NCBI RefSeq assembly: GCF_000170835.1
Contig: NZ_ABCP01000001.1
Location: 1-64,000, forward strand
DNA: 64,000 nucleotides
Origin: Marinobacter algicola DG893
GTDB taxonomy: Bacteria; Pseudomonadota; Gammaproteobacteria; Pseudomonadales; Oleiphilaceae
Reading direction: 5' to 3'
Below, piece by piece: positions 27,768 to 38,691 of the stretch; the stretch's first letter is position 1; each line of letters begins with the position of its first letter. Under the pieces are notes generated by a model. The model made no database searches. It was not told the origin of the DNA and worked only from the letters and a program-made list of their open reading frames with translations. The translations under genes were made by a program, and so were the position numbers.

Positions 27768-28976
27768 ATGACCACCGAAGCCTATATCTTCGATGCGGTT
27801 CGCACACCCCGGGGGCGCGGCAAGAAAGACGGCGCCCTGCACAGCGTTAAACCCATTACGCTGCTGACCACCGTTCTCAAGGCGCTGCAGGAAAGGAACA
27901 ACCTGGACACCGCCCAGGTGGACGACATTGTTATGGGCTGCGTGACCGCGGTTGGCGACCAGGGTGCGGATATTGCCAAAACCGCTGCCCTGGCGGCGGA
28001 CTGGGACGAAGTCGTGGCCGGTGTCACCCTGAACCGCTTCTGTGCGTCTGGCCTTGAGGCCGTCAACCTGGCGGCGATGAAGGTCCGTTCCGGATGGGAA
28101 GACCTGGTGGTTGCCGGCGGTGTTGAAGGCATGTCCCGCGTGCCCATGGGTTCCGATGGCGGTGCCTGGGCCACGGACCCGGCCACCAACCTGCACACCG
28201 GCTTCATGCCACAGGGCATCGGCGCGGACCTGATTGCGACACTGGAAGGCTTCAGCCGCGAGGACGTGGACGGATTTGCCGTAAAATCCCAGCAAAAGGC
28301 CGCCAACGCCTGGGAAAAAGGCTATTTTGCAAAATCCATCGTTCCGGTGACTGACCAGAATGGCGTGATGATCCTGGATCGTGACGAGCATGTACGAGGA
28401 AATACCACGGTGGAATCCCTGTCCAGTCTCAAGCCCTCGTTCCAAATGATGGGTGAAATGGGCTTCGACGGCGTCGCCCGGGAAAAATACCACTACGTGG
28501 AGAAAATCAATCACGTACATCATGCCGGTAACTCCTCCGGTATTGTGGATGGCGCCACGGCGCTCCTTATTGGCAGCGAAGCCAAGGGCAAGGCCATGGG
28601 GCTCGGCCCCCGAGCACGCATCCTGGCCACGGCAGTCACCAGCACTGACCCCACCATCATGCTGACCGGCCCTGCCCCGGCGGCGCGCAAGGCACTGGAA
28701 AAAGCCGGTATGACAGCGGACCAGATCGATTTGTTCGAAGTGAACGAAGCGTTTGCCTCCGTGGTGATGCGCTTCCAGAAGGAGTTGTCGGTTCCGGACG
28801 AAAAAGTGAACGTGAACGGCGGCGCCATCGCCATGGGCCACCCACTGGGCGCCACCGGCGCCATGATCCTGGGTACCCTGCTCGACGAACTGGAGCGGAG
28901 AGAACTGCGCTACGGCCTGGCCACCCTGTGTGTGGGTGGCGGAATGGGTATTGCCACCATCATTGAGCGCGTCTGA
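27768..28976 (+). CDS. Acetyl-CoA acetyltransferase (thiolase)
   Basis: This thiolase cleaves 3-ketoacyl-CoA with CoA, or condenses acetyl-CoA units. The 402-residue protein has the active-site Cys in [14 protein letters not shown], the His in NEAFASV and the C-terminal Cys-containing stretch TLCVGGGMG preceded by [15 protein letters not shown]. The ATG at 27768 follows AGAGGACAGGAA; the frame runs further upstream with unrelated sequence. It forms an operon with the multifunctional hydratase/dehydrogenase 32 bases downstream. It could also complete catabolism of the (S)-3-hydroxybutyryl-CoA produced by the mutase encoded at 10.8-15.4 kb, after oxidation. Confidence 0.92.
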   Translation: MTTEAYIFDAVRTPRGRGKKDGALHSVKPITLLTTVLKALQERNNLDTAQVDDIVMGCVTAVGDQGADIAKTAALAADWDEVVAGVTLNRFCASGLEAVNLAAMKVRSGWEDLVVAGGVEGMSRVPMGSDGGAWATDPATNLHTGFMPQGIGADLIATLEGFSREDVDGFAVKSQQKAANAWEKGYFAKSIVPVTDQNGVMILDRDEHVRGNTTVESLSSLKPSFQMMGEMGFDGVAREKYHYVEKINHVHHAGNSSGIVDGATALLIGSEAKGKAMGLGPRARILATAVTSTDPTIMLTGPAPAARKALEKAGMTADQIDLFEVNEAFASVVMRFQKELSVPDEKVNVNGGAIAMGHPLGATGAMILGTLLDELERRELRYGLATLCVGGGMGIATIIERV

Positions 28977-29008
28977 GCCGACGACTGATTCTGAGAGGAG
29001 AACCAACT

Positions 29009-31159
29009 ATGAGCGCCATTCACTACGACCTGGGTTCAGACCAGATCCTGACCCTGACCATCGACATGCCCGGCCAGTCCGCCAACACCATGAACGCCGA
29101 TTTTCGAGCGGCACTGACGGAGACAGTGGGCAAGGTTAAAAGCGATCTCGACAATATCCGCGGCATTATTGTCACCTCCGCCAAAAAAACCTTCTTTGCG
29201 GGCGGCGACCTGAAAGAGCTACACAAGGTAACCCGGGAGGACGCCGGCGCCTTTGAAGACATGGTCAACGGCATGAAAGCCGAGATGCGCGTTCTAGAAA
29301 CCAGCGGCAAACCCATTGTGGCGGCCATCAATGGCTCTGCCCTCGGTGGTGGTCTGGAAATCTGCCTGGCATGCCATCACCGGATCGTTCTGGACGAAGA
29401 CAAGATTCAGTTGGGCCTTCCGGAAGTCACCCTGGGATTGCTGCCCGGTGGAGGCGGCACTCAACGCCTGCCGCGTATGATCGGCCTGGAAGCGGCCTTC
29501 CCTTTCCTGATGGAAGGCAAAAAGGTAAACCCGAAAGCGGCACTCAAGGCCGGTATTGTTGACGAACTGGCCTCGTCCATCGACGACATGATGACCAAGG
29601 CCCGGGCCTTTATCGACGCCAATCCAAAGAGCCAGCAGCCTTGGGACCAGAAAGGCTTCAAGTTTCCTGGCGGCGCGCCTCACCACCCCGCCATGGCCCA
29701 GAAACTGGCTATTGCGCCGGCAATGCTCAAGCAGAAAACCAAAGGCTGCTACCCCGCCCCGGAGCGTATCCTGTCCGCCGCCGTGGAAGGTGCCCAAGTG
29801 GACTTCGACAATGGCAGCCTGATCGAAACCCGCTATTTCGCGGAACTGGTTATTGGTCAGGTCGCCAAGAACATGACCGGCACTTTCTGGTTTCAGCTTA
29901 ACGCGGTCAACGCCGGCGAAAGCCGCCCGCAGGGTGTTGAGAAGGAAACCTTCCGCAAAGTGGGCGTCCTTGGCGCCGGCATGATGGGCGCGGGTATCGC
30001 CTACTCCACCGCAACCCGAGGCCTTGATGTGGTCCTCAAGGACGTTTCCACGGAAAACGCTGAAAAAGGCAAGGCCTATTCCGAGAAACTGCTCGCGAAA
30101 AAGGTCAGCCGTGGGCGCATGACGGAAGAACAGAAAACCGGGATATTGAACCGCATTAAGGCCACCGGTTCCGCGGACGATCTGGAAGGATGTGATCTGG
30201 TCATCGAGGCCGTTTTTGAAGACAGCGACCTGAAAGCAAAAGTAACCCAGGAAGCGGAAACAAAACTCGCCGAGAACGGCCTCTTTGCCTCTAACACCTC
30301 CACCATTCCCATTACCCAGTTGGCCAAGGCCTCGGCTCGGCCCGAAAAATTCATCGGGCTGCACTTCTTTTCGCCGGTGGACAAGATGCAACTGGTGGAA
30401 ATCATCGTGGGTGAGAAAACATCTGACGACACCCTCGCCCGCGCCTTTGATTACGTCCAGCAGATCGGCAAGATCCCCATTGTGGTCAACGACAGCCGCG
30501 GGTTCTTCACCTCACGGGTGTTTGGCACCTTCGTCAATGAGGGCATCGCCATGCTGGGTGAAGGCATTCATCCGTCCAGCATCGAAAACGCAGGCGTATT
30601 GGCCGGCATGCCAGTGGGCCCGCTGGCGATTTCTGATGAAGTCAGCATGATCCTTATGCAACATATCCGCGACCAGAGCAGAAAGGACACGGAAGCCGCC
30701 GGTCGAACCTGGAACGCGCACCCGGCGGAAGCGGTTATCGATCAGATGGTCGGCAGCCACGGCCGCAAGGGCAAGGCCACCGGTGCTGGATTCTACGAGT
30801 ATCCGCAATCCGGGAAAAAACACCTTTGGCCGGAACTGGACACGTTGTTTGTGAACCAGGAAAAAGCCCGGAACACCGACCTTCAGGAGCTGAAAGACCG
30901 TATCCTGTTCATCCAGGCCATCGAAACCGTACGCTGCCTGGAAGAAGGTGTACTCCGAACCGTTGAAGACGCCAACATTGGCAGCATTTTTGGTATTGGC
31001 TTTGCCCCCTGGACCGGCGGTGCCATTCAGTTCATCAACCAATACGGTGTCAGGGCCTTTGCGGAACGGGCAAACATCCTGGCCGAGCGCTTTGGTGAAC
31101 GATTCAACCCACCCCGTCTGTTGCTGGACAAGGCAGAACGCAACGCCGTCTTCGAGTAA
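29009..31159 (+). CDS. Enoyl-CoA hydratase / 3-hydroxyacyl-CoA dehydrogenase, FadJ-like
   Basis: This is the multifunctional alpha subunit of beta-oxidation, 716 residues. The N-terminal crotonase domain contains FAGGDLKEL (oxyanion loop) and the catalytic Glu region GLPEVTLGLLPGGGGTQRLPRM. The central NAD-binding domain has GVLGAGMMGAGIAYSTATRG (around residue 320), followed by the dehydrogenase motif FIGLHFFSPVDKMQLVEI. The substrate is (S)-3-hydroxyacyl-CoA. A GAGAGGAG site precedes the ATG. It sits directly behind the thiolase gene, the usual pairing. Confidence 0.93.
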   Translation: MSAIHYDLGSDQILTLTIDMPGQSANTMNADFRAALTETVGKVKSDLDNIRGIIVTSAKKTFFAGGDLKELHKVTREDAGAFEDMVNGMKAEMRVLETSGKPIVAAINGSALGGGLEICLACHHRIVLDEDKIQLGLPEVTLGLLPGGGGTQRLPRMIGLEAAFPFLMEGKKVNPKAALKAGIVDELASSIDDMMTKARAFIDANPKSQQPWDQKGFKFPGGAPHHPAMAQKLAIAPAMLKQKTKGCYPAPERILSAAVEGAQVDFDNGSLIETRYFAELVIGQVAKNMTGTFWFQLNAVNAGESRPQGVEKETFRKVGVLGAGMMGAGIAYSTATRGLDVVLKDVSTENAEKGKAYSEKLLAKKVSRGRMTEEQKTGILNRIKATGSADDLEGCDLVIEAVFEDSDLKAKVTQEAETKLAENGLFASNTSTIPITQLAKASARPEKFIGLHFFSPVDKMQLVEIIVGEKTSDDTLARAFDYVQQIGKIPIVVNDSRGFFTSRVFGTFVNEGIAMLGEGIHPSSIENAGVLAGMPVGPLAISDEVSMILMQHIRDQSRKDTEAAGRTWNAHPAEAVIDQMVGSHGRKGKATGAGFYEYPQSGKKHLWPELDTLFVNQEKARNTDLQELKDRILFIQAIETVRCLEEGVLRTVEDANIGSIFGIGFAPWTGGAIQFINQYGVRAFAERANILAERFGERFNPPRLLLDKAERNAVFE

Positions 31160-31168
31160 CCAACCCGC

Positions 31169-31205
31169 CCCCTGCTGGAGCTTCATCAGCGCGCTCCGGC
31201 AGGGG
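31169..31205 (+). terminator. Hairpin after the beta-oxidation operon
   Basis: A 13-base stem (CCCCTGCTGGAGC with GCTCCGGCAGGGG, one G-U pair) encloses an 11-base loop, ten bases after the stop codon of the FadJ-like gene. The T-run behind it is weak (GTTCAC), so termination is probable but may need Rho. The rest of 31160-31494 contains no credible gene; the frame ahead of prc stays open, but its sequence is unlike a signal peptide. Confidence 0.6.
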
Positions 31206-31494
31206 TTCACGACAGGTTTCACGCCGGTTTCCACGCTCACAAACCTGACGACTTCATGGACAGATTGTCACGTACCGAAACTTCCCCGCTATGGCAACCG
31301 GTTCTGTGCTTGCCTACAATAAAACCATGAGCCAATCCAGCGATACCCGGAAAGCGCTTAACCAACTGCCAGTGGCCGCTCATCATGGGGCCCCTCTCCG
31401 CAGTGCCCGGTATCGTCCACACCGTCAGGTAACAAAGCTTATGAGCATCGCGGAACGATTTGTCACCCGTTACAGCACGACCATGGGTGGAGTC

Positions 31495-33633
31495 ATGCCC
31501 GGCAAAAAAACCTTTGCCCTGGCTCTCACGCTCGCACTCGCTGTACCTGTATCGGCCAAGCTGGATACCGACAAGGTCTACCAGCCGGTGTCTCCAACGG
31601 TAGAGCAAGCCCGCGCCAACATATTGATTGCCCGTCAGCTGCAGTTCACCCATTTCCGCGATTTGAGCATTAACGACTCGCTGTCTGGCGACGTGTTTGA
31701 TGCCTATCTCGACTACCTGGATGGCCAGCGCGTCTATCTGACGCAGAAGGATATCGACAAATTCAGTGCGATTCGATTGGGGCTCGGCTCGGCGCTCAAA
31801 ACCGGTCAACTGCAACCGGGTTTTGATATCTACAACCTGGTTCAGCAACGGATCATAGAGCGCCTTGAGTTCGCTCTCGACCTGATCGACAACGGCATCG
31901 ACAAGCTCGACTTCAGTGCCGACGAACGCATCCTGCTGGACCGGTCCGACGCCGACTGGGCCGCCGACAGGGAAGCCCTGGACGACCTGTGGGTTAAAAG
32001 AATCAAGAATGCGGTCCTGGCCCAGCGCCTCAACGATTCCGATGACGAATCCATCAAGGAAGCTCTGCACCGGCGCTATGAAGGCCAGTTGAAGCGCGCC
32101 TACCAGGCTCGCAGCGAAGACGCTTTCCAGGCTTACATGAACGCCTTCGCAGGCATGTGGGACCCACATACCTCCTACTTTTCACCGCGCACGTCCGAGA
32201 ACTTCAATATCAACATGAGCCTGTCCCTCGAGGGCATCGGCGCAGTGCTGCAATCAGACAACGAATACACCAAGGTGGTTCGCCTGGTTCCGGGTGGGCC
32301 GGCCTCAAAACAAGGCCAGCTTGAGCCGGCGGATCGTATCGTGTCGGTCAAACAGGACGACGAGGAAAAGCCCGTCAACGTGATCGGCTGGCGCCTCGAC
32401 GAGGTTGTGGATCTGATTCGTGGCCCCCGCGAATCCACGGTGACCCTGGAAGTTATCCCCGCCGACGCCCCGGATGAAACCGTCACTGAAACCATCGCCA
32501 TTGAGCGGGACAAAGTGAAGCTTGAGGAACAAAGCGCCAGCAAGGAAGTCATCGAGTTCGAACGCGGCGGTACCACTTACAGCATCGGCGTCATTAACAT
32601 TCCCACCTTCTACGCCGACTTCAAGGCGATGCAGGATGGCGATCCCAACTACAAGAGCACCACCCGGGATGTTCGCAAACTGATCGACGAGTTGAAGGCA
32701 GATGGCGTCGACGGCGTGGTGATGGACCTCCGCAACAACGGCGGCGGCGCACTTCATGAAGCCAATGACCTGGTCGGACTGTTCATCGAGGAAGGCCCCA
32801 CGGTACAGATTCGCAACTCCAACAACGACGTACAGGTACTCAACGACGAAGACCCGTCCGTTGCCTATGACGGGCCGCTGGTGGTGCTGGTCAACCGAAT
32901 GAGCGCCTCCGCCTCGGAGATCTTTGCCGGCGCTATCCAGGATTATGGACGGGGCCTTGTGGTTGGCTCCCAGACCTTCGGAAAAGGCACGGTACAGGCC
33001 GTTCGCCCGCTGAATCACGGCCAGTTGAAAATCACCCAGAGCAAGTTCTACCGGGTATCCGGCGGCTCGACCCAGCACAAAGGCGTGATTCCAGACATTG
33101 AAATTCCGTCGCGCGTGGATAAGACCCGCATCGGCGAGGATGCGCTGGATCACGCCCTGCCCTGGGACCAGATTGAAGCCGTGCCACATGCGCGCTACTT
33201 CGACTTCAGCGGTATTATCGATGAACTCCGGAAGCGCCACGACACCCGGTTTGAGGAAAACCCGGAGTTCAGCTTGTTGCAGCAGGAAATCGAGTTCCTG
33301 AAGCAACAACGTGAACAGGAATACGTCAGCCTGAACCTTGAAAAGCGCAAGGCATATCAGTCACAGATCGAGAACACCCGGTTGACCATCGCCAATGCAC
33401 GCCGCGCCATACACGGTGAAGAAGCCTTCGAGAGCCTGGACGCACTGGACGACTGGCAGGATGAGCAGGCGGCGGAACCGGACCGCGCAGACGACGAACT
33501 GGATTTCATTATCCGCGAAGGCGGTAACATCATGGCGGATATGCTTGAGCTGGATCAGCGCATGGCCTCCATACTGGCCCCCAAGCAGATTACCGCCCAG
33601 GCGGGCACGCTGAGCAGCAAGTCAGGCCAGTAA
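31495..33633 (+). CDS. prc: Tail-specific carboxy-terminal protease Prc
   Basis: This is a periplasmic serine protease that degrades proteins with exposed nonpolar C-termini and matures cell-wall enzymes. From the ATG at 31495 the protein is 712 residues and begins with a signal peptide (MPGKKT, a hydrophobic core, ending VSA). A PDZ domain includes LEGIGAVLQSDNEYTKV. The S41 catalytic domain has its Ser in NRMSASASEIFAG and its Lys in QTFGKGTVQ. GGTGGAG precedes this start; ATGs at 31441 and 31483 are possible but would hide the signal peptide behind a tail. The gene converges closely on mtnA. Confidence 0.92.
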   Translation: MPGKKTFALALTLALAVPVSAKLDTDKVYQPVSPTVEQARANILIARQLQFTHFRDLSINDSLSGDVFDAYLDYLDGQRVYLTQKDIDKFSAIRLGLGSALKTGQLQPGFDIYNLVQQRIIERLEFALDLIDNGIDKLDFSADERILLDRSDADWAADREALDDLWVKRIKNAVLAQRLNDSDDESIKEALHRRYEGQLKRAYQARSEDAFQAYMNAFAGMWDPHTSYFSPRTSENFNINMSLSLEGIGAVLQSDNEYTKVVRLVPGGPASKQGQLEPADRIVSVKQDDEEKPVNVIGWRLDEVVDLIRGPRESTVTLEVIPADAPDETVTETIAIERDKVKLEEQSASKEVIEFERGGTTYSIGVINIPTFYADFKAMQDGDPNYKSTTRDVRKLIDELKADGVDGVVMDLRNNGGGALHEANDLVGLFIEEGPTVQIRNSNNDVQVLNDEDPSVAYDGPLVVLVNRMSASASEIFAGAIQDYGRGLVVGSQTFGKGTVQAVRPLNHGQLKITQSKFYRVSGGSTQHKGVIPDIEIPSRVDKTRIGEDALDHALPWDQIEAVPHARYFDFSGIIDELRKRHDTRFEENPEFSLLQQEIEFLKQQREQEYVSLNLEKRKAYQSQIENTRLTIANARRAIHGEEAFESLDALDDWQDEQAAEPDRADDELDFIIREGGNIMADMLELDQRMASILAPKQITAQAGTLSSKSGQ

Positions 33634-33639
33634 AGGGGC

Positions 33640-34704
33640 TCAGCTAAACAAGCCCGCCATACCGGTCATGTTCGGGGTGCTGACAACGCCCTTCTCAGTG
33701 ACGATGACGTCGATCAGACTGGCCGGCGTCACATCGAACACCGGGTTAAACACCTTCACGCCGGCGGGGGCGATCTGAACGCCCCGAACCTGCCTGAGTT
33801 CCTCCCCCTCGCGTTCTTCAATCGGGATATCCTTGCCCGACGCCAGGGCCATGTCCACCGTACTGGACGGTGCCACAACCATAAAACCGACTTTATGATG
33901 CCGGGCCAGGACCGCCAGGCTATAGGTACCAATCTTGTTGGCCACATCACCATTGGCCGTAATTCGGTCCGCGCCGACAATCACCCAACGCACATGGCCC
34001 GCCGCAAGTATCGAGGCCGCCGCCCCATCCGCATTGAGCGTCACCGGAATCCCATCCCTTGCCAGTTCCCAGGCGGTCAACCGGCTACCCTGAAGCCAAG
34101 GCCGGGTCTCATCGGCATACACATCCTTCAACAGCTTTTTCTCATGCAGCCGCCGGATCACTCCCAACGCTGTGCCGTAGCCGCCGGTGGCAAGCGCCCC
34201 GGTGTTGCAGTGGGTCAACACCGAAAACGGCTTGCTGGCATCCATGTGAGCCAGTGCATAATCCGCCATTGCCAGATTAGCAGACAAGTCGTCCTTATGG
34301 ATTTGCACCGCCGTTTCGGAAAGGCGCTTTACCGCCTCCTCCAGAGAATGACACTCAGAGAACACCTGTTCCATTTTCTGCAGCGCCCAGAACAGGTTCA
34401 CCGCCGTTGGCCGGGAGGCCGCCAGCTCGCGAATGGCCTGCTTGATCTCTGTTTTCCAGTCACCGCCACCCGCGTGCCGGGCCGCGAGGGCAACACCGTA
34501 CGCGGCGCTGATTCCGATCGCCGGTGCTCCACGTACCACCATATCGCGGATACTCTGAGCCACCCCGGCGGAGCCCTCCAGCGTAATCCAGTGTTCCTGA
34601 TCCGGCAGCAGCCGCTGATCCAGCAATTCAAGGCTTCCACCATGCCAGCGCATGGCTACGGTGCCGATAGCACGATCACCGGATGAAACAGGGGCGCGAC
34701 TCAT
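33640..34704 (-). CDS. mtnA: S-methyl-5-thioribose-1-phosphate isomerase MtnA
   Basis: This enzyme converts methylthioribose-1-phosphate to methylthioribulose-1-phosphate in methionine salvage. The 354-residue protein has [11 protein letters not shown], the active-site Cys in [18 protein letters not shown] and the Asp in [18 protein letters not shown]. It is divergent from mtaD, which handles the preceding purine moiety, with 159 bases between; the same pairing occurs in Pseudomonas. No other salvage genes are visible in the window. Confidence 0.94.
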   Translation of the reverse strand: MSRAPVSSGDRAIGTVAMRWHGGSLELLDQRLLPDQEHWITLEGSAGVAQSIRDMVVRGAPAIGISAAYGVALAARHAGGGDWKTEIKQAIRELAASRPTAVNLFWALQKMEQVFSECHSLEEAVKRLSETAVQIHKDDLSANLAMADYALAHMDASKPFSVLTHCNTGALATGGYGTALGVIRRLHEKKLLKDVYADETRPWLQGSRLTAWELARDGIPVTLNADGAAASILAAGHVRWVIVGADRITANGDVANKIGTYSLAVLARHHKVGFMVVAPSSTVDMALASGKDIPIEEREGEELRQVRGVQIAPAGVKVFNPVFDVTPASLIDVIVTEKGVVSTPNMTGMAGLFS

Positions 34705-34863
34705 TCATTAACTCCTGAGGATTACAAAACGGCAGTATACCTGTGTTAATACGGTAAACTCAGCCCCCAGGGTAGTTCTCAACCGGGCCGGTCGCTATAC
34801 TTTCGGGCTACATTTCAAGACAGCGTGGCCCCGTTCCGGGCTGCACGTATAAAGGTAGGGTTA

Positions 34864-36204
34864 ATGACGGCAGACACCATCACCGCAGCGGACATTCGCA
34901 TCAACGCACGCTGGCTGATTCCCATCGAACCCGCCGATGTGGTGCTGGAGCATCAGGCGGTTCTCGTCCAGGGTGACAGGATTGCCGCCATCGTATCGCA
35001 AGACGAGGCAGACGCCCGCTTTCGTGCCAAGGAAGTCATCGACCTTCCAAGCCATGTGGTGCTGCCCGGCCTTATCAATATGCACGGCCACGCTGCCATG
35101 TCGTTGTTCCGTGGCATGGCTGATGATCTTCCTCTAATGACCTGGCTTAATGATCATATCTGGCCTGCCGAAGGCGCGTTTGTCAGCGAAGCGTTCATCG
35201 CCGATGGCACTCAGCTTGCCATGGCTGAAATGCTACGCACCGGCACCACCACGTTTTCCGATATGTACTTCTTTCCGGAAATCGTTGCCCAATTGGCACA
35301 CGACGCCGGCATGCGCGCACAGGTCTGTTTTCCGTTGCTGGACTTCCCCACTCCCTGGGGCAGCGGGCCGGAGGAATATCTGTCCAAAGGCGAAGCGTTC
35401 ATAAAGCAGTGGCAGAACAACGCCTTCATCATGCCAGCCATTGGCCCCCATGCGCCCTACACCGTATCCGACGAGCCACTGAGTAAAGCCGTGGCGCTAT
35501 CGCAGGCAACGGGTGCCCCCATTCAGATTCATCTGCATGAAACGGCCTTCGAAGTTGCGGATGCCCTGGAAAAATCCGGCAAGCGCCCTACTGAGCGCCT
35601 GGCAGAGCTGAAGGTACTCGGCGCCAACACCCAGTGCGTGCACATGACGCAGATTGATGAATCAGACGTAGCGCTGCTCAAGTCAACCGGTACCCACGTC
35701 ATCCACTGCCCGGAATCCAACCTGAAACTGGCCAGTGGCCTGAGCCCGGTGCAAACATTCCGCAAGGCCGGCGTCAATGTCGCCATTGGCACGGATGGCG
35801 CGGCCAGCAACAATGACCTGGACCTGTTCGGGGAGCTCAACACCGCTGCGATGCTGGCCAAGGTGGTCGCAGACGACGCCTCGGCACTGTCCGCTCATGA
35901 GGCACTGGCTATGGCCACCATCCAGGGAGCAAAGGCGCTTGGGCGCGATCATGAACTGGGATCGCTGGCCGCCGGCAAACTGGCGGACATCATCGCAGTG
36001 GATCTCGGCGATCCATTCCTGCAGCCGGTGTATGATCCCGCCTCTCATCTGGTATACAGCAACCATGGCCGCCAGGTAAGCCATAGCTGGATCAACGGCG
36101 TACCCCAGGTACAGGAAGGCAAACTCACCCGCATTGACGTCCCGGACCTGATGCTACGCGTCCAGGGCTGGGCGGACCGTATTCGCGAACAGCAAACCAG
36201 TTGA
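34864..36204 (+). CDS. mtaD: 5-methylthioadenosine/S-adenosylhomocysteine deaminase
   Basis: This metal-dependent amidohydrolase deaminates methylthioadenosine to methylthioinosine, feeding the salvage route. The 446-residue protein shows the zinc ligands [11 protein letters not shown], the middle His in IQIHLHET and the catalytic Asp in [18 protein letters not shown]. The ATG at 34864 follows AAGGTAGGG; an earlier in-frame start at 34825 lacks support. Family members also deaminate S-adenosylhomocysteine or adenosine, so specificity is inferred from mtnA next door. Confidence 0.88.
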   Translation: MTADTITAADIRINARWLIPIEPADVVLEHQAVLVQGDRIAAIVSQDEADARFRAKEVIDLPSHVVLPGLINMHGHAAMSLFRGMADDLPLMTWLNDHIWPAEGAFVSEAFIADGTQLAMAEMLRTGTTTFSDMYFFPEIVAQLAHDAGMRAQVCFPLLDFPTPWGSGPEEYLSKGEAFIKQWQNNAFIMPAIGPHAPYTVSDEPLSKAVALSQATGAPIQIHLHETAFEVADALEKSGKRPTERLAELKVLGANTQCVHMTQIDESDVALLKSTGTHVIHCPESNLKLASGLSPVQTFRKAGVNVAIGTDGAASNNDLDLFGELNTAAMLAKVVADDASALSAHEALAMATIQGAKALGRDHELGSLAAGKLADIIAVDLGDPFLQPVYDPASHLVYSNHGRQVSHSWINGVPQVQEGKLTRIDVPDLMLRVQGWADRIREQQTS

Positions 36205-36238
36205 CGCTCACACTTTCAGCGACCAGGCAGAACGGCAC

Positions 36239-36967
36239 ATGAGTAACCACAACGTAGACCAGAACGAAATCGCCAAGTTCGAGGCACTGGCCAGCCGCTG
36301 GTGGGACCCCACCAGCGAATTCCGGCCCCTGCACGACATCAACCCCCTGCGACTCAATTACATCGATGAACGTGCGCCTCTGGCCGGAAAGCGAGCGCTG
36401 GATGTCGGTTGCGGTGGCGGTCTGCTCTCCGAGGGCATGGCACTGCGAGGCGCACATGTCACCGGCATTGATATGGGGGAAGCACCGCTATCCGTCGCAA
36501 GACTCCATGGTATGGAGAGCGGCATTGAAGTGGACTACCGCCAGATCACCGTGGAAGAACTGGCGCAAGACCCGGAACACGCAGGCCAGTACGATGTGGT
36601 GACCTGCCTGGAAATGCTTGAGCATGTGCCCGACCCGGCGTCTGTGATCAGCGCCTGCGCCACCATGCTCAAACCCGGCGGGCATCTGTTCGTGTCCACC
36701 ATCAACCGCAACCCCAAGTCGTTCCTGTTTGCGATCGTGGGTGCGGAATATATGCTCCGCCTGCTGCCCAAGGGTACCCATGAGTGGCGCAAGTTTATCC
36801 GGCCGTCCGAGATGTCCGACCATCTCCGCCATGCCAGCCTGGACATCCGCGACCTGACGGGCATGACCTACAACCCGATTACCAAAACCTACCGCCTGGG
36901 CCGGGATGTGGACGTGAACTATATGATGCACGCCATGGACACGCGAGAGGACAGTACGCCGTCGTGA
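36239..36967 (+). CDS. ubiG: Ubiquinone biosynthesis O-methyltransferase UbiG
   Basis: This enzyme carries out both O-methylation steps of ubiquinone synthesis with S-adenosylmethionine. The 242-residue protein opens with [32 protein letters not shown], diagnostic for UbiG, followed by the SAM motif [12 protein letters not shown] (about 54-65) and [12 protein letters not shown]. It is followed by the HAD phosphatase gene with a four-base overlap (GTGA), and both lie downstream of mtaD. Confidence 0.95.
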   Translation: MSNHNVDQNEIAKFEALASRWWDPTSEFRPLHDINPLRLNYIDERAPLAGKRALDVGCGGGLLSEGMALRGAHVTGIDMGEAPLSVARLHGMESGIEVDYRQITVEELAQDPEHAGQYDVVTCLEMLEHVPDPASVISACATMLKPGGHLFVSTINRNPKSFLFAIVGAEYMLRLLPKGTHEWRKFIRPSEMSDHLRHASLDIRDLTGMTYNPITKTYRLGRDVDVNYMMHAMDTREDSTPS

Positions 36968-37650
36968 ACGTTACCCCCCCAGAACCTGCCGTGCCAGCAC
37001 GCCCTTCGACAGTCCTGTTCGACCTGGACGGTACCTTGATCGATACAGCGCCGGACTTTATTCGCTGTCTGAACGAACTGCGGCTCTCTCACGGCTTGCC
37101 AGCGCTGCCGGCACCGCATATACGGCGCTCTGTCTCCAACGGGGCCCGAGCCATGATCAAGGTTGGCTTCGGGCTAGAGCCGGACCATCCCGACTACCTG
37201 GAAAAGCACACCGCGTTTCTCGACCTTTACGAGGCCGGCGTCGCCGTGGAAACCACTCTGTTCGAGGGCATGGACAACCTTTTGAAAAGCCTCGAAGCTC
37301 GCGGTATCCCCTGGGGCATTGTCACCAACAAGCCGGTTCGATTCGCCGCTCCGTTGGTGGAAGCCCTGGGACTTGCAAACCGCTGTGCAGCGGTGGTCTG
37401 CCCCGACCATGTCACCCACCGCAAGCCGCATCCAGAAGCTCTGTTTCTTGCCTGCAAGGAAGTGGGCGTCGAACCGACAACGGGCGTTTACGTGGGCGAT
37501 CATGAGCGCGATATTGAAGCCGGGCGCAACGCCGGGATGACAACCATTGCAGTCCGTTACGGTTATATCGAGCAGCCTGAAACCGTTGATCTGTGGCAAG
37601 CCGACCTTATTGCGGACACCGTCAGCGACCTGGCAAAACTGTTACAATAG
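36964..37650 (+). CDS. mupP: HAD-family phosphatase, probable MurNAc-6-phosphate phosphatase MupP
   Basis: This is a HAD hydrolase of 228 residues with the nucleophile motif [13 protein letters not shown], the motif II region GIVTNKP, the Lys in THRKPHPE and the motif [18 protein letters not shown]. By sequence it would be labelled phosphoglycolate phosphatase. However, in Pseudomonas the gene between ubiG and yciK is mupP, which removes phosphate from N-acetylmuramic acid 6-phosphate in cell-wall recycling, and the gene order is identical here. The GTG at 36964 overlaps the ubiG stop; the open frame further upstream lies inside ubiG. Confidence 0.78.
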   Translation: MNVTPPEPAVPARPSTVLFDLDGTLIDTAPDFIRCLNELRLSHGLPALPAPHIRRSVSNGARAMIKVGFGLEPDHPDYLEKHTAFLDLYEAGVAVETTLFEGMDNLLKSLEARGIPWGIVTNKPVRFAAPLVEALGLANRCAAVVCPDHVTHRKPHPEALFLACKEVGVEPTTGVYVGDHERDIEAGRNAGMTTIAVRYGYIEQPETVDLWQADLIADTVSDLAKLLQ

Positions 37651-37696
37651 CGCCGATGGCAGCATCATTTTCGTATTTCCCAAATGGAGACTCAGA

Positions 37697-38446
37697 ATGC
37701 AGGACTATCAAGCACCGGCCGACCTACTGAAAGAACGCATCATCATGGTGACCGGTGCCGGCAGCGGGATAGGAAGGGCTGCAGCAAAGGCCTATGCTGC
37801 TCATGGCGCTACCGTTATTCTTGTCGGCCGCACCGTCTCCAAACTGGAATCCGTCTACGATGAAATCGAAGCGGCAGGTCATCCCAAACCAGCCATCGTA
37901 CCGCTGAATTTCGAAGGCGCCGCGGTGAAGGAGTACGAAGAGCTGGCCATGACCATTGAAGACAACTTCGACCGGATCGACGGCCTTCTCCACAACGCCG
38001 CCATTCTCGGCACTCGCAGCCCGATCGAACTGTACGACCCGGAAATCTGGAACAAGGTCATGCACGTCAATGCCACCGCGCCCTTCCTGCTAAGCCGGGC
38101 GATGATTCCGTTACTGCGCAAATCCGACGATGCGTCGGTGATTTTCACCGCCTCCGGCGTCGGTCGCCGGGCCAAACCCTACTGGGGCGCCTACGCCGTT
38201 TCCAAATTCGCCATTGAAGGCCTGAGCCAGATGCTGGCGGAGGAACTGGACGACGACCGCCACAATGTCCGCGTGAACAGTCTTAATCCCGGCGCCACCC
38301 GTACCAATATGAGAGCCACCGCGTACCCGGCTGAAAACCCGGACCAGAATCCGGCACCGGAGGAACTGATGCCGGTGTACCTGTACCTGATGGGAAGGGA
38401 CAGCCACGACGTGAATGGCCAACAGATAGACGCACAGCCGAAATAA
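37697..38446 (+). CDS. yciK: Short-chain dehydrogenase YciK
   Basis: This is an NAD(P)-dependent oxidoreductase of the YciK family, 249 residues. The cofactor motif TGAGSGIG lies at about 20-27, and the catalytic triad is visible as Ser in TASGVG and YAVSK. The N-terminus YQAPADLLKERIIMVTGAG matches the family. The physiological substrate is unknown. The ATG at 37697 was chosen over upstream sequence that overlaps mupP. Its stop overlaps the start of the next gene (TAATG). Confidence 0.9.
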   Translation: MQDYQAPADLLKERIIMVTGAGSGIGRAAAKAYAAHGATVILVGRTVSKLESVYDEIEAAGHPKPAIVPLNFEGAAVKEYEELAMTIEDNFDRIDGLLHNAAILGTRSPIELYDPEIWNKVMHVNATAPFLLSRAMIPLLRKSDDASVIFTASGVGRRAKPYWGAYAVSKFAIEGLSQMLAEELDDDRHNVRVNSLNPGATRTNMRATAYPAENPDQNPAPEELMPVYLYLMGRDSHDVNGQQIDAQPK

Positions 38447-38679
38447 TGGAACTGATTTTCTACACCACGTCCCAATGCCACCTGTGCGAACTGGCAGAAG
38501 CCCTATTGGTCAGAACGCCCATGCCAGAACCGGTGCCCGTGGACGCTGTGGACATTGCCCAGTCCGAAAAACTGGTTGAACGCTATGGCACCCGGATTCC
38601 GGTGTTGCGACGTAACGATACCGGTGAGGAACTGGACTGGCCGTTCACCAGCGACCAGTTAATGAATTTTCTCCGATGA
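38446..38679 (+). CDS. Glutaredoxin-like protein
   Basis: This 77-residue thioredoxin-fold protein has the redox motif CHLC near the N-terminus (FYTTSQCHLCELAEALL) and the cis-Pro region RIPVLRR. It resembles the short glutaredoxin-like (DUF836) family. It is translationally coupled to yciK by a one-base overlap. The redox partner is unknown. Confidence 0.82.
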   Translation: MELIFYTTSQCHLCELAEALLVRTPMPEPVPVDAVDIAQSEKLVERYGTRIPVLRRNDTGEELDWPFTSDQLMNFLR

Positions 38680-38691
38680 GGACAGCCCGAC

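Noticed and set aside
27744..29006. Open minus-strand frame of 420 codons
   Set aside because: It is the mirror of the thiolase gene, with no ribosome site or family features.
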